A stretch of DNA of 64,000 bases from Diogma glabrata (taxonomy: Eukaryota; Arthropoda; Insecta; Diptera; Cylindrotomidae): the NCBI GenBank assembly GCA_963693315.1, contig OY856186.1, positions 95,708,943 through 95,772,942 of the forward strand. Reading direction: 5' to 3'. Both the position numbers and the translations under genes were made by a program. Below the pieces are notes generated by a model, which worked only from the letters and a program-made list of their open reading frames with translations, was not told the DNA's origin and ran no database searches. Below, piece by piece: positions 21,026-32,386 of this stretch. Every line of letters begins with the position of its first letter. Position 1 is the first letter of the stretch.

Positions 21026-22805
21026 AAAAAGAAAAAGTTAAATTAAATATAATTAACAAGTTACACAATTAGAAACTTATTTGATCAATTATTGTTATCT
21101 AATATCTAGTATTTGTGTTTCGGAGAGTAGATGTTGTACAGACCGTGATATTATAGATCTACTGATCTTATAAATAAACAAAACTTAAGCAAACGTTCTA
21201 ACAAAGCTAAAGTTGGAATTCCAGTCACAGAATAGAATTTTTTACAGATGGTAGCTTATTAGAGTTTGCTGATTCACTATTAATTTGAAGAAATATGTCT
21301 CACTTGTTACAAACTAGAAAATAAAACATAATTCCACACATACTTGATAGTATATAACAATTATTAATCAAATAAGTTTAATAATTAATAATTATTAATC
21401 ATTTAAGTTTAACTTAACTTTTTCTTTTCAGTTAACTGTAGTAATTTAAGATAATAATTATATTAAAAATAACAAACGCAACCTTGATTTGGAAGAAATA
21501 ATATTTATGAATGTTTTCAAAATACAAATTATCTGTCAAAATTTTCCAATAGGAAAGTAGGTACGGTAGTTTCGGAAAGTAGGAATGTATTTCGAAAAAA
21601 GGAAATCAGTGCCATCTCTATTAAAAATTACCGTCGTAGTTACGACCAATTTTTAAGTGAAAATAAAATCTCATACCATAAATATTAAATTATTTCTGTT
21701 TTTCGTTGTTTTTTTCAGTTTTTTAGTTTTAAAATATGTTACCATTTCAGATTTAAAGAATATTTATATGCTTTGAGCCATATAATGACTATAATATTAT
21801 TACAATGGTGAAATAAAGGAATTCGAAATTGGATTTTTTCATGTTTAGCTGTAAGATAAGGGCTCGTCAAAATTTTAAATTGAGTTTTTTTTTTGAGTAA
21901 TTTTTTTGTTGTATTAAAAAACTCGCCAATTTCTATCGAAATTTATGATGCTATTCCAATTGGTTTTCTTTTTTTTTTCAAACGAAAATAAAGAAATAAG
22001 AGAACGATGACGCACCTTATTTTTTATAAACAAAAAATTGTATATCATATTAAATGTGATCACTGATCAGGTTATCTTTCTTTGTAAACTTTTTATATCT
22101 ATTACACATTTTAATGAGAAAAATTTAAACGTGATCCCATGATTTTCTCTTTGTAAATTTTTGTATCTGTTGCACGTTTGAAAGGAGGAAGAGATGAGAC
22201 GGGCTTATTGAATCTTTTCTCTTATAATTGTTTTCTTGCTTTAATGCTTCAGCAAAAAACTTGTACGTTTCAAAAGAGAAACGAATGAAAGGGACGTAAT
22301 AATAATGAATCCACCTTTTGTCTTCCTTTAGTCGTAAAAGAGAATTATTATTTAATGCTAGCAACTGTTCAAATTTGAGATCAGTTGATTTTGGATTTTA
22401 AATCGAAAAAAAAATAATAAAAATTTGGTTGGTTTTGTTTAGTCTAGAGTCAAAGTTTAATAGATAACAAAATAAATTCTGGTTTTTTCTGATATTTCAT
22501 AAAAAAATATGATTGGAAAATCAAAGTTGAGCTCGTGTTTATTTCATAATATAAATTAAAAACTAAAATAGTTTTCTCGAACCGTTGTTTCAGAATCGGA
22601 AACATAAAAAGGGACAGTGAAATTCCTTATTGTTCGCGAGTTAAATTGATGGTAATCAACATCAATTGAAATGGCTCTGACATAGAAACCTTTTTTTTAG
22701 AGTGATCAAGTTTAATGTTACAATCATTCTGTAAACAAAAATAATTTTTAAATAAAACATAAAATAATTAATTAAACAATAATAATTTTTATAAAAGTTA
22801 CAATT

Positions 22806-24034
22806 GAATCGGTCATTTCAAAAACCTCTTAAGTCACATTTTTTTCCAACATGCTTTTTTTTGCAGAAAATGGTTCCTTAAAGGGAGATGCGTATTCTGG
22901 GTAAAAACCACGTAAGTCGATAGCGATAGCATTCCTGCGTAGGACGAGAGGAACCGCAGGTACGGACCCATGACACTCGTCCTCTTTTCGAGAATTCGTA
23001 TTATATATGAATTATATATGAATTATATACGTATTATACTATTATATATGAATTAACTCATAATTAAGAATGATGGAGAATATGACTATGTACCATAAAG
23101 ATATTAAAACATGACAAATTAATACATGTAAAATGGTAATAAGATTATTTTGAAGTGTAATTCTCAATAATAAGCAATAAAAAATATGACTACTACGATT
23201 TTTTTGGTTAAATTTTATACCACTAACCCTATTTCTCGCTAAAAAAACATAAGTCAAGAACTGTTTTCAGGTTTTTTTCATTATTTCTATTAATAAATTG
23301 TAAAGTTATTCGCTATTATAATTTTTTACCACTCAAATACTAAATTAAACATAAAATAGTATATTAAGAAACTAGTTTCATAATCGACGATTTTATCGCA
23401 CGCAATCTGTTTAGAAAACGACCCGCGCAGCGGGGAGTTTTCTAAAGGATAAGTGCGATAAAACGTCTTATGAAACGAGTTGTTTATACTATTTTTTCTA
23501 TTTTGCATTTTTGTCTTGAAATTTTAAAAAAAATTTTATGTTTTAATGTTTTAAAGAAAATTTCTAAAAATTTTAAATTCAAAGTAGTAAGCTCTGCGTT
23601 TCATCATATTTCTATATATTTTTTTGTTGCAAAACTAGCTTTCATAAAATGTGTATTTTATTAAAATATAGTCAATTTGATATTTTGTTATTATTAGTAA
23701 TTATTTTAATTAATTAAAATATTTAACACTAATTTAGATTATTTTTTAATAATAAGATTAATTAATAAGAATAATTTTATTTATATAATTATTCGTTTTA
23801 ACTTTCACTGACGTTTGTATGACCAATGTGACCTTGAAAACCTTGAAAAACAAAACTTTGCGTATCTTAATGAAGGCCATTTCGATACGCATTTGGGTAT
23901 CGAAATGACTTTATTTTAGACGCAAAATAGAAAAAAGTCCTTTAAAACTCATTTGTTTGTGTATGAAACAATTTTTATTGATTTCTGGAAAATTTTAATT
24001 GAGTGACTTATGAGGTTTTTGAAATGACCGATTC
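22806..24034. mobile_element. 1,229-bp non-autonomous TIR DNA transposon
   Basis: The ends are inverted repeats: GAATCGGTCATTTCAAAAAC at the left and its reverse complement at 24,015-24,034. The match continues through CCTC(T/A)TAAGTCAC for about 32 bp with one mismatch. AATT flanks both ends (22,802-22,805 and 24,035-24,038). The paralogous repeat at 49,612 has the single AATT with no insertion, which is direct proof of the empty site. There is no transposase frame, so it depended on another element. Superfamily not assigned; the 4-bp duplication is the main clue. Confidence 0.88.
23371..23481. repeat. GC-centred double hairpin inside the TIR element
   Basis: Outer arms: ACTAGTTTCATAATCGACG ... 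TTTTATCGCAC on the left and GTGCGATAAAACG ... TTATGAAACGAGTT on the right. Inside them is a second inverted pair, AGAAAAC ... GTTTTCT, around CCGCGCAGCGG. The GC-rich core contrasts sharply with the AT-rich surroundings. Confidence 0.7.
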
Positions 24035-24744
24035 AATTATATTAAATACAAAAATATAACAAATATGTAGTTTGTGTTAAGAGCTAAGAGTTAAAACTTT
24101 CATTTAGTCAATTTTAGTGTAATACTAAAACAAAGAAAACGTTGTAAAAGAAAAATATTATAGTATTTATATGCGACCATTAGAAGAAAATTTAAATAAA
24201 AAAACAAAAAAAAATTGAAATAAAATTGATCAGAGTGAGTTTTTTGTTGTTTTGTTTGAGGAGAACCACTATTGAAGGTTATGTCATTTGGAGCTGATGA
24301 TGAATTGGGTCGTTGTTTGAACTAAGAAGCTGATAGTTGATTCGGGCTATTTGTTTGCCGGACATTTATGAATATTCGAAATTTGGATACAACAGACAAA
24401 AATTTGCGGAAGAATACAGCGCAGTTGAATGAATGGTTCATAGACACAGTTGTTCGAAACGATATATGACAAGGATTAACACAGGCAGGAAATAGGGATG
24501 TCAACGTTGGCACGCTCATCACTCACCAATAGACGTAATTAAGTAAGCTTTTTATTGTTAATATTATTATAATTTTACCTATTTTACCTAAATATCATTA
24601 CTATTTGAAAAGGGTTTAACATGATCTTTTAAGAAATCCTAAGACTGTAGAGATTTTTTCCTGGCTTAGGCCATATCGGTTTATTTTTATTTTTAAATAT
24701 AATATCCCGGATCATAACTGGATTCTCAGATCTACTTATAACAA

Positions 24745-25764
24745 CATGGCGCCGAACAAAAACAAGTATATAACAGTTATATACAAAACCTATACAAACC
24801 CGGTTATATACAATATCGAAAACGTTATAAATGCTCAATTTTTGATGTTTTTGATATCTTTTGAATACTTGAATATTTTTGATGTAATGTTTTTTATTGA
24901 TGCTTTGGTGATATCTGGATGTTAGGATTTATTAAATTATTCTTTTGATTTTTTAATTGATATCCAGATGTTGCGAATTAATTTGATATGATAAATTTTT
25001 CCAATAATGATTGGTACCTCTAAAAAAGTATCCATGGGGGCTTCACTCCCTTAGCATGTTTCGCTGGTTGAAGGTCGCCTCGGTCCAACGACATGCGATC
25101 ACCAGGTGGATTTTTCTTGTTAATAAAATAAAATTTCATTTAGGTTTCCTGCCCGAGATGTGATGCGGACTTCGCTGGACGTAGTTTTGCAAAAGAGAAA
25201 AGATGCCTGTTGGTGTTAGTCTCGCCTAACCAAACAGGATCTCTTCTCCAGAGCTTAACCACTCCCCTGCAAAAGCGAAGCCGCATTCGTATCTCCACTG
25301 CTGGGAAGAAGTAGCGTTCAACCCAGCCTCCCTTCAAAAATTTTAATGGACGTAGCAAATCCATCCATCACCAACAAACAATAGTAAATTTAATTTTTGT
25401 AGTACAGACGGATCTGGAGGGTGGAACTCTATACTGATCTACTCTCAGCAATGATATTAGCGTTAATGTTTTCTTATATTTTTTCTTAGTTTTAAGGATG
25501 ATTGAACATAGCATATGATTTTTTGTTGAAACAGATGTTTAGGCTGTATCTTAAAACAATGCTGAGTTCGGGAGGAATTTCATCATTCGGGAGGAATGTG
25601 TAGATTTTAGGATTTTAGACCTATTTTTATTCTAGACCTCACATATCAGTGCTGAGGAGAGATCGCGAGCTTGATTTTCCAATCCATTTCTTCTACTACA
25701 ATTTCTTAAACTTTTTATAATAGTCAAATCGGTATGGGCTTTGCCTGGGAAAAGTCTCTAGCTC
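24745..25764. other. no gene recognised; contains a GC-richer segment at 25,015-25,440
   Basis: The left part is AT-rich with TATATAAC palindromes near 24,770. The segment 25,015-25,440 is clearly less AT-rich, with blocks such as GTCGCCTCGGTCCAACGAC and CCTGCCCGAGATGTGATGCG. The following stretch leads into an (AAATA)-type tail at 25,765. This has the look of the 3' end of a plus-strand non-LTR element or SINE, but no RT motif is present. Confidence 0.45.
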
Positions 25765-25980
25765 ATATAAATAAAAATAAATAAATAAATACTTTTTGAA
25801 TGTGATAAATAAATAAATTATCATTTAAATAAATAAATAATAAATATTTTTTTATACTATTATTATTTAAAATAAATAAATAAATAATTTTTCTGATATT
25901 ATCATCATAATAATAAAATAAATAAGTAAATACTTTTTGATATTATTAAATAAATAAATTAAATATTTTTGATATTTGCT

Positions 25981-25984
<4 letters not shown>
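25765..25984. repeat. AT microsatellite (AAATA/TAAA units), left part
   Basis: Degenerate run of AAATAAATAAATA units with interspersed TTTTTGATATT. It is the left half of a microsatellite split by the RTE insertion; the right half lies at 32,387-32,680. The last 12 bp, TATTTGCTAAAT at 25,973-25,984, recur at 32,375-32,386. Confidence 0.85.
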
Positions 25985-26015
<31 letters not shown>

Positions 26016-26019
26016 GCGT

Positions 26020-28347
26020 TCATGCTCCATGTAGGAGCGTTGCCAGGCTAATCAGCTTTGAATATTCACCACGGTCATTCGCTACAGCGACATAATTACC
26101 ATGGCAGCCGATTTTTTTAAGGTCGTTTATTACGTCAGTCTCCTATTGTAGTCGTGGTCTACCTCGCGGTCTACCACTCCCTGGGGTACTAGCGTACATT
26201 TTTCTAATCATTCCAGACTGTGAATCGGCTCGTAGAACATGCCCAAACCAAGCAATCCTATTAGAACGGATACAACCTATTATATCAGGACCCTCAAGAA
26301 GGTCTCTGATCTCAAAGTTATACCGGGTTCTATACTCTCCATCGTCTGTCTTAAGTGGACCAAAAATGTAGCGTAGGATCTTACGCTCAAATACAGATAA
26401 ATGCGATTCGTCATTTTGTGTAAGGGTCCACGTTTGTGACCCATACATCACAACCGGTCTAATTAATGTCTTGTATAACTTGAGCTTGGTGTTAGTTGAT
26501 ACATACGGAGATCCAAGGAGAGGTTTAATTGAGTAGAAAGTTCGATTACCTGCAGCGATTCGAGCTTTAATATCTGTAAGTATGCTGTTGTTTGAGTCAA
26601 GCATTGATCCCAAATATTAAAAGGATTCAACTCCCTCAATTCGTTCATCGCCGCACATCAAATCTTTCTTCTCAGCCTCTCTTGAAACATTCATATGTTT
26701 GGTTTTATTGTAGTTAATTTGCAGACCGATTTTCCTAGCACCACTCTCAAGCGACTTGAAAGTCTCACTCATAACAGCTTCACTTCGGCCGAGGATGACA
26801 ACATCATCAGCGTAAGCAATCATCTGTACTGAGTTTATTGACAAGATATTGTTATTAGTCGGTAGTTTCTTTTGACGGCACACATATTCCAAGGCTAGAT
26901 TAAAAAGTATAGGAGCGATAGCATCACCTTGTCTTAAACCGGAGTCGACTTTAAAAAACTTTGATATTTCGTTCTCTACTCGTACACAGCATTGAGAGTT
27001 CTGTACTGTCATTTTGCATAGTGATACCAGTTTACCAGGAATTCCCATTGACACCAGAGCAGACCATAGAGTCTCTCGTTCGAGAGAGTCGTAGGCCTGC
27101 CTGAAATCAATGAAAAGCTGGTGCACAGGTATGTTGAACTCTCGACACTTTTCCAAAATCATCCTTATCGAGAAAAGTGCATCGGTGGTACCTCGGCCCC
27201 GCCGGAAACCACACTGATATTCTCCAAACAGTTGTTCAGCAAAAGGATTGATTTTGGATAGCAAAATGTAGGAAAAGATCTTATATGTTGTGCAGAGGAG
27301 GGCGATTCCTCTGTAGTTTGCACATTGTAGGCGATTACCTTTTTTATGGATTGGTATCAGCATAGCTTTGTTCCAGTCCTGTGGCATGGTTTCAGTCCTC
27401 CAGATCATTTGAACAAGTTCAAACAATCTTGAGGATAGAGTTTTACCACCATGTACAATCATTTCGGATGTTATATCGTCGATACCAGGTGCTTTATTGC
27501 ATTTTAATTTTGACAGCGCCGCATCGAATTCCTCTCTGGTGGGTTCTTCTACATGTACCTTTGACGCACGAATAAGCTTTGCTCGTCGCCCGACTTGTTG
27601 CTGGTCACTTAAGTTGAGAAGATTCTCAAAATAAGCGGCCCAAGTATCTAAAATATTTTTAAGGTCTACTTGTAGCTCCCCATTTTCGTTTTGAATAGCA
27701 GTGGATCTAGTTTGAGGGCCCTTCTTTAAGGTTTTAACCTGTTGAAAGAAGTTACGCGATTGATGTTCCTTATTGAAGCTTTCAATCTCCTCACACTGTC
27801 TCTTCCACCATTCTCTCTTTGTTCGTCTACATAGCTTTGTAACGGCTTGTCTTGCCAGTTTATAATTCTCCTTCGTGGACCTGGTGTTGCGTCCTTGTAG
27901 ACACTTCAGATAGCAATCTCTTTTGTATTGAATAGCATCAAGGCATGCTTGATCCATCCATGGCTTCTGGGAGTGGTTCTCTGGTCGTCCAAGTATTCCC
28001 TCAGCAGCGCTTAAAACAGCATCTTTGAGCAAATACCATGACTTATCGACGTCTCCATTAATGGTTTCTGATTTCTCCAATGTTTCGGCAATATGGTTTT
28101 GATATCTCTCTTCTGTTTCAGCATTCTTTAATGATGAGATGTTAAAACGTTTCCGTTGATTGAATTTTGGAATGCCTGGATTTGGGAAGTGGAACCTTAT
28201 CGTTGCACATACAAGGAAGTGGTCACTTCCAATGTATGCACCTCTAAAGGATCGCACATCCAGAACGCTCGAAAAGAAACGTGTTGTTACTAGAACGTGA
28301 TCAATTTGATTTCGAGTATTTCCATTCGGTGACCCAAGTCTGCTTAT
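26020..28347 (-). pseudogene. RTE endonuclease C-terminus and reverse transcriptase
   Basis: From the nested insertion leftward: NTRNQIDHVLVTTRF and YIGSDHFLVCATIR are the end of the endonuclease. The RT follows: KLKCNKAPGIDDITSEM, ANYRGIALLCTTYKIFSYIL, QCGFRRGRGTTDALFSIRMI, QLFIDFRQAYDSLERETLW, VDSGLRQGDAIAPILFNLAL and catalytic IAYADDVVILG. The C-terminal part has YLGSMLD, VVMYGSQTWTLT and WFGHVLRAD, typical of RTE-type proteins. Two in-frame stops break it: TAA at 26,617 (between GVESF and YLGSM) and TAG at 26,143 in the PRLQ-ETDV segment. The frame also shifts next to the nested insertion, near GSPNGN. Otherwise it reads to a stop at 26,020. Confidence 0.9.
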
Positions 28348-29119
28348 TAGAGTGGGGCGATTTAAAAATCTTAATGGGCCCCTCGCGATTCTGATTCCTG
28401 GAGTTGTACTGAGCAAAAAAGTCCACTAGACCATATGTCTACGGTGAAAACCGAGCTTGCGAATTTTTGTCTGAAATTTTTTTGTCTCAATTTATGTTTT
28501 GTGAAAACTTGCAAATTTTCTTAGGCTCATATCTCGTAAACCATTTGGAATTTTATTATGAATAAAATTAGTAAACTGTAGTTCTTGACCTCAGCTACAA
28601 ATTTGCTGGATAAATAAACCAAAAAAAATCACATCTTCATGACCAAAAACACGAAAATGCCAAAAAATCTAGATTCTGAATAAATCCTAAAACAGACATT
28701 TGTTAAATTTTTTGACACCATTTCTGGGTAAAAACTTTATTTGAGGTTATGTTTTCAGACTCTCATATCAGGGGTCCCTGAAGCGAACATCATAACCGTC
28801 AACTTCAATGAAAGTCCCTGAAGCGAACATCAACTGCATAACCGCCAACTTCAATAGAATTTGATATATCATTTATGAAAATCGATTGAGTAGTTTTTCT
28901 ACAATCGCTCGTCAAAATGCACTCACATCACAAAATAACAAAAATTGAGGGACACCCTGTGAAGACCCCTGGTCGAAAAAAAAAATTCTAAGAGAACTAG
29001 TATTTTTTATTTATCGTTGTGCAGCTTTTGCACTTTTTTGCTTTTATAATAAATATTATAAATTATAATTATTATAATTATAATAAATATTGTAAATTTT
29101 ATAATAAATATAATAAATT

Positions 29120-29710
29120 TAATAATAAGTGTTTCGAGAAAATATTACAAAATCAAATTCATATTTTCAAAATTCCAAAAATATTGTAAAAATTAAATAA
29201 AATCAAACTTTTTTGAAAATTCTAAAAATATTCCAAAAATTATTACAAAATCAAAGATTAAAACTTTTTTCAAAAATTCTAAAAAAATTGCAAAAATTAT
29301 TACAAAATCAAAAACACAAACTTTTTTCAAAATCCCAAAATTATTTCAAAAATTTGTAATAAAATCAAATATTTAAACTTTTTCTAAATTCTAATTCAAA
29401 CTTTTTCCGAAATTCTAAAAATATTGCAAAAATTAAAACAATATCAAAAAAATTGTAACTTTTTTCAAAAATTATAAGGAGATCAAAAATTTAAAATTCT
29501 AAAAATATATAGATAAAATTCACAAATTCAATAATTCTATTTTTTTTCAAAATTCAAAAAATATTCCAAAAATTATAACAAAATCAAAAATTAAAACTTT
29601 TTCCACATTCTAAAAAATTTTGCAAAAATTATTACAAAATTAAAAATACAAACTTTTTTCAAAATTCCAAAAATATTTTTAAAAACTATAACAAATTAAA
29701 AAATTTCCAT
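29120..29710. repeat. degenerate ~55-65-bp tandem repeats
   Basis: Recurring phrase AAATTCTAAAAATATTGCAA, then AAATTATTACAAAATCAAA, then AACTTTTTTCAAA, about nine times with variation in the interior of the long-TIR element. No coding capacity. Confidence 0.7.
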
Positions 29711-29744
29711 GTCCATTTTCATTTTCAATTACATTTACGTCATA

Positions 29745-30580
29745 AAAACAGCTACATTTTTTTTCAAAAAATTGGCTTAAAAAATCAATGAAATCATTTT
29801 TTGACACACTTGACAATATTTTTTTGACAAACTTATAATGTTCTATAATTTTTATAATTCTCTGTAGTTTTCATGTCATACAAATATATATAATATTCAT
29901 GTCACACAAATTATTAATTAATTTATATATAATTTTCATGTCATACAAATAATTAATTTTATTTTGTTCCAAAAAATTGGGTAAAACAATAAATAAAAAT
30001 CTTTCTTTTGACACACTTGACAACAATTTTTTGACAAACTTATAATGCCATAACTCTCAATAAAATTTCATATCAAACAAATAATTAATCTTATTTTTTT
30101 CCAAAAAATTGGGTAAAAAAATAAATAAAAATCTTTATTTTGACACACTTGACAACATATTTTTGACAAACTTATAATGCCATAATTCTCAATAAAATTT
30201 CATTTCAAACAAATAATTAATTTTACTTTTTTCCAAAAATTGGGTAAAAAAATAAATAAAAATCTTTCTTTTGACACACTTGACTACATTTTTTTGACAA
30301 ACCTATAATGCCATAATTCTCAATAAAATTTCATTTCAAACAAATAATTAATTTTACTTTTTTCCAAAAAATTGGGTAAAAAAATAAATAAAAATCTTTC
30401 TTTTGACACACTTGACAACATTTTTTCGACATAATGCCACAATTCTCAATAATAATAATAAAATTTCATTTCAAACAAATAACTAATTTTATTTTTTTCC
30501 AAAAAATTGGTTAAAAAAATAAATAAAAATCTTTCTTTTGACACACTTGACAACATTCTTTTGACAAACTTATAATGCAA
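29745..30580. repeat. ~120-bp tandem repeats, about seven units
   Basis: Unit landmarks in order are TTCCAAAAAATTGGGTAAAA, AATAAATAAAAATCTTTCTT, TTGACACACTTGACAACA, TTTTTGACAAACTTATAATG, CCATAATTCTCAATAAAATT and TCATTTCAAACAAATAATTA. Units 3-6 (about 30,010-30,500) are highly similar; the outer ones are more worn. One unit carries an AATAATAATAA expansion near 30,450. Confidence 0.85.
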
Positions 30581-31373
30581 TAATCTAGATTTTGGTCTCA
30601 CATACCAATCCAATCACTTAAAATGAACGTATTTTAAGCAACAAAATATGCAAATTTCCTTTTTTTGATACACTTGTCGATTTTTTTGATACACTTCCGG
30701 TACAGTTATCTAACACATCGTCCTTTCGGCTCTTCCCATTGAGTAAACCTATTTTTAGAAGAAAAAAAATTTTTGAAATCCGTCCAGCGGTTTTCTAGAT
30801 TTCGTAGGTTGTGACGGCCGGTCGGCAGACAGACAAAAATTTTTTTTTCTTTTTTAGAATCAGTAGGTCCTAAAACGTCGAGAAATGCCAAAAAAAGTGG
30901 GGGTAAGAATTTCACTTTTAGCTCATGAATGTAATACTTAGGTCTTTCAGACCGAAGTAAAATAACAAATAGAACGTTTTTGATGAGTTTAAATTATAAA
31001 CAACTAACAATGGTAATTTTTCGGTATGTTCGCGATAAATTTTCACTTCTGCCTGGCGAAAACTGCATGAAGAAATGTTCAGATGTGGTTAGTATATCAT
31101 AAAAATTGTTAAATATTTAATTCACTACAATTTTCTGTTAGATTATTAGTTTTAATTTTCTGCGGTTTGGCTGCTATGGCCTCAAAACGAACCTAAGCAA
31201 GTTTTCACAAAATATAAATTACGACAAAAAATCTTCAAGCAAAAATTCGCAAGCTCGATTTTCACCGTAGACATATGGTCTAGTGGACTTTTTTGCTCAG
31301 TACAACTCCAGGAATCAGAATCGCGAGGGGCCCATGAAGATTTTTTCCCTTCCATATAAATCGCCCCACCCTA

Positions 31374-31990
31374 CTGCTTATGAATCGATCGATGCGGAAA
31401 GAACGTACTGGCAATTCTCAAATTATTTGATAATGCAAACTCAGTCATTCTCTCACCATTATCATTCGAATTCAAATGCAGGCTGTTGGGACCCACCACA
31501 TTTCCATAAGAGATATCTCTTCCAACCTGTCCATTAAAGTCACCAAGAACCATAATGAAGTCGCGTGTTGGTGTTTGTTTCATAACCTCTTCCAGTGCTA
31601 TGTAGAAATTATCCTTCTCGTCGACGGTCTTAGCTTCAGTTGGTGCATGCACGGCAATAAGAGAGATATTGTTATATGTACCGCGTACACGTAGGTAGCA
31701 GATCCTCTCACTGACCGGGATGAATTTCATCACGGCTTCTTGTATGCGTGCACCAACAAGAAAGCCAGTTCCAAATTCTCTTCGAGAAGGATGACCACTA
31801 CAGTATAGAGAGTGACTATCCAAATCTTGTTTTCCGATTATCGGCTGTCTAATTTCTTGTAGAGCAATAATATCCATCCTATACCTCTCAGCCTCTGTTT
31901 CTATACTTATAAGAGCATCAGGAGCGCTCAGGCTGCGCACGTTCCACGTTCCGATTCGGTAGTCTGGTCCTTTTTCACGTCCAAGTAAAA
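31374..31990 (-). pseudogene. RTE endonuclease, N-terminal part
   Basis: Reads leftward: YRIGTWNVRSLSAP, MDIIALQEIRQPIIG (catalytic Glu), the ISLIAVHAPTEAK strand, MVLGDFNGQVGRD (catalytic Asp/Asn) and FFPHRSIHK. It breaks at the 8-bp target duplication of the nested transposon; the rest of the domain is at 28,347 and below. This is the apurinic-type endonuclease that nicks target DNA for primed reverse transcription. It has no stop of its own within this part. The join to the remainder is out of frame by about two bases independently of the transposon. Confidence 0.88.
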
Positions 31991-32151
31991 TTCTGTTGTT
32001 TTTTCCGGGTCTGTTTTTCTCTTTCTGATAACCAAATTTAACATATTAGTTTTTTATCGGGGTTAGGGTGTTAACCTTAGGCCCAACCCAAATTGTCGTG
32101 AATGGGTCCGTTCTGCATCTTAAGGTTACCAGAAACAACCTTTTTACACGT

Positions 32152-32374
32152 TTATATAGCGAGCCGCTTGATCCAAGACAGACGCCCGCTTCGAGCCGCC
32201 CCTAACATGGAGAACAGACGCTTGAGTCGCATTGGTTTTAAGGCGCCAATTCGCCATGATGTACCATGATTGACTAAGCAGTTTTTACCCTGCTTGTCTC
32301 CGGTACACCAACCTAATTCTGTCAGCATTAACCAGGCAGCACGGCGTGGACGTCGAATTTCGGATTTCACTACC
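32152..32374 (-). other. 5' region of the RTE element with a short open frame
   Basis: Starts at the right target duplication and contains a 72-codon frame (KSEIRRPRRAAWLMLTELGW at its start) that ends at 32,152. It is followed by an untranslated stretch with ATGCAGAACGGACCCATTCA before the endonuclease. A closely similar sequence precedes the endonuclease at 63,542. Whether the short frame is translated is unknown. Confidence 0.6.
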
Positions 32375-32386
32375 TATTTGCTAAAT

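Larger units (their letters stand above)
19298..21947. repeat. 2.66-kb direct tandem duplication, unit 2
   Basis: Nearly identical to unit 1, about 17 bp shorter. The length difference sits in the satellite block, for example one lost CATATC hexamer near 20,430. Unit 2 ends at ATTTATGAT exactly where a dispersed repeat begins (21,948). The last ~920 bp hold no gene that I can see. Because the duplicated segment includes the 3' end of the non-LTR element, the duplication is younger than that insertion. Confidence 0.92.
21948..24744. repeat. dispersed repeat A, copy 1 (interrupted)
   Basis: From GCTATTCCAATTGGTTTTC to TTATAACAA this matches 48,749-50,322, with many small indels and substitutions, once the inserted TIR element at 22,806-24,034 is removed. 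No terminal inverted repeat or LTR was recognised. A minus-strand frame at 22,125-22,364 (79 codons) is kept open in both copies with two amino-acid changes (Arg/Lys, Leu/Pro). I cannot assign a family. Confidence 0.85.
28348..31373. mobile_element. 3.0-kb long-TIR DNA transposon without transposase, in RTE endonuclease
   Basis: The 8-bp direct repeat CTGCTTAT flanks it (28,340-28,347 and 31,374-31,381). The termini are TAGAGTGGGGCGATTTA on the left and, in reverse complement, TAGGGTGGGGCGATTTA on the right. The inverted repeats extend about 165-175 bp (28,348-28,512 and 31,198-31,373) through GGGCCCCTCGCGATTCTG and CCATATGTCTACGGTGAAAA. The interior is AT-rich with two tandem-repeat fields and no transposase frame. 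An 8-bp duplication fits hAT or P; TIRs this long are more like Mutator-type elements (usually 8-11 bp). I leave the superfamily open. Confidence 0.88.
25985..32374 (-). mobile_element. RTE-like non-LTR retrotransposon, near full length, with nested DNA transposon
   Basis: Read leftward it holds a 5' region (32,374 to about 31,990), an endonuclease, a reverse transcriptase and a C-terminal region, then a poly-A tail seen as poly-T at about 25,984-26,012. TATTTGCTAAAT flanks both ends as a 12-bp target duplication, inside an AT microsatellite. Removing the nested element at 28,348-31,373 and one copy of its 8-bp duplication leaves about 3.36 kb, the usual size of RTE elements. Another 5' end of the same family is at 63,542-64,000 in the other orientation. 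Confidence 0.9.

Noticed and set aside
23371..23481. tRNA gene at the GC-rich hairpin
   Set aside because: No cloverleaf, no A or B box; the structure is two concentric inverted repeats.
29120..30580. CRISPR-like array
   Set aside because: The units are contiguous, degenerate and AT-rich with no unique spacers, in an animal genome.
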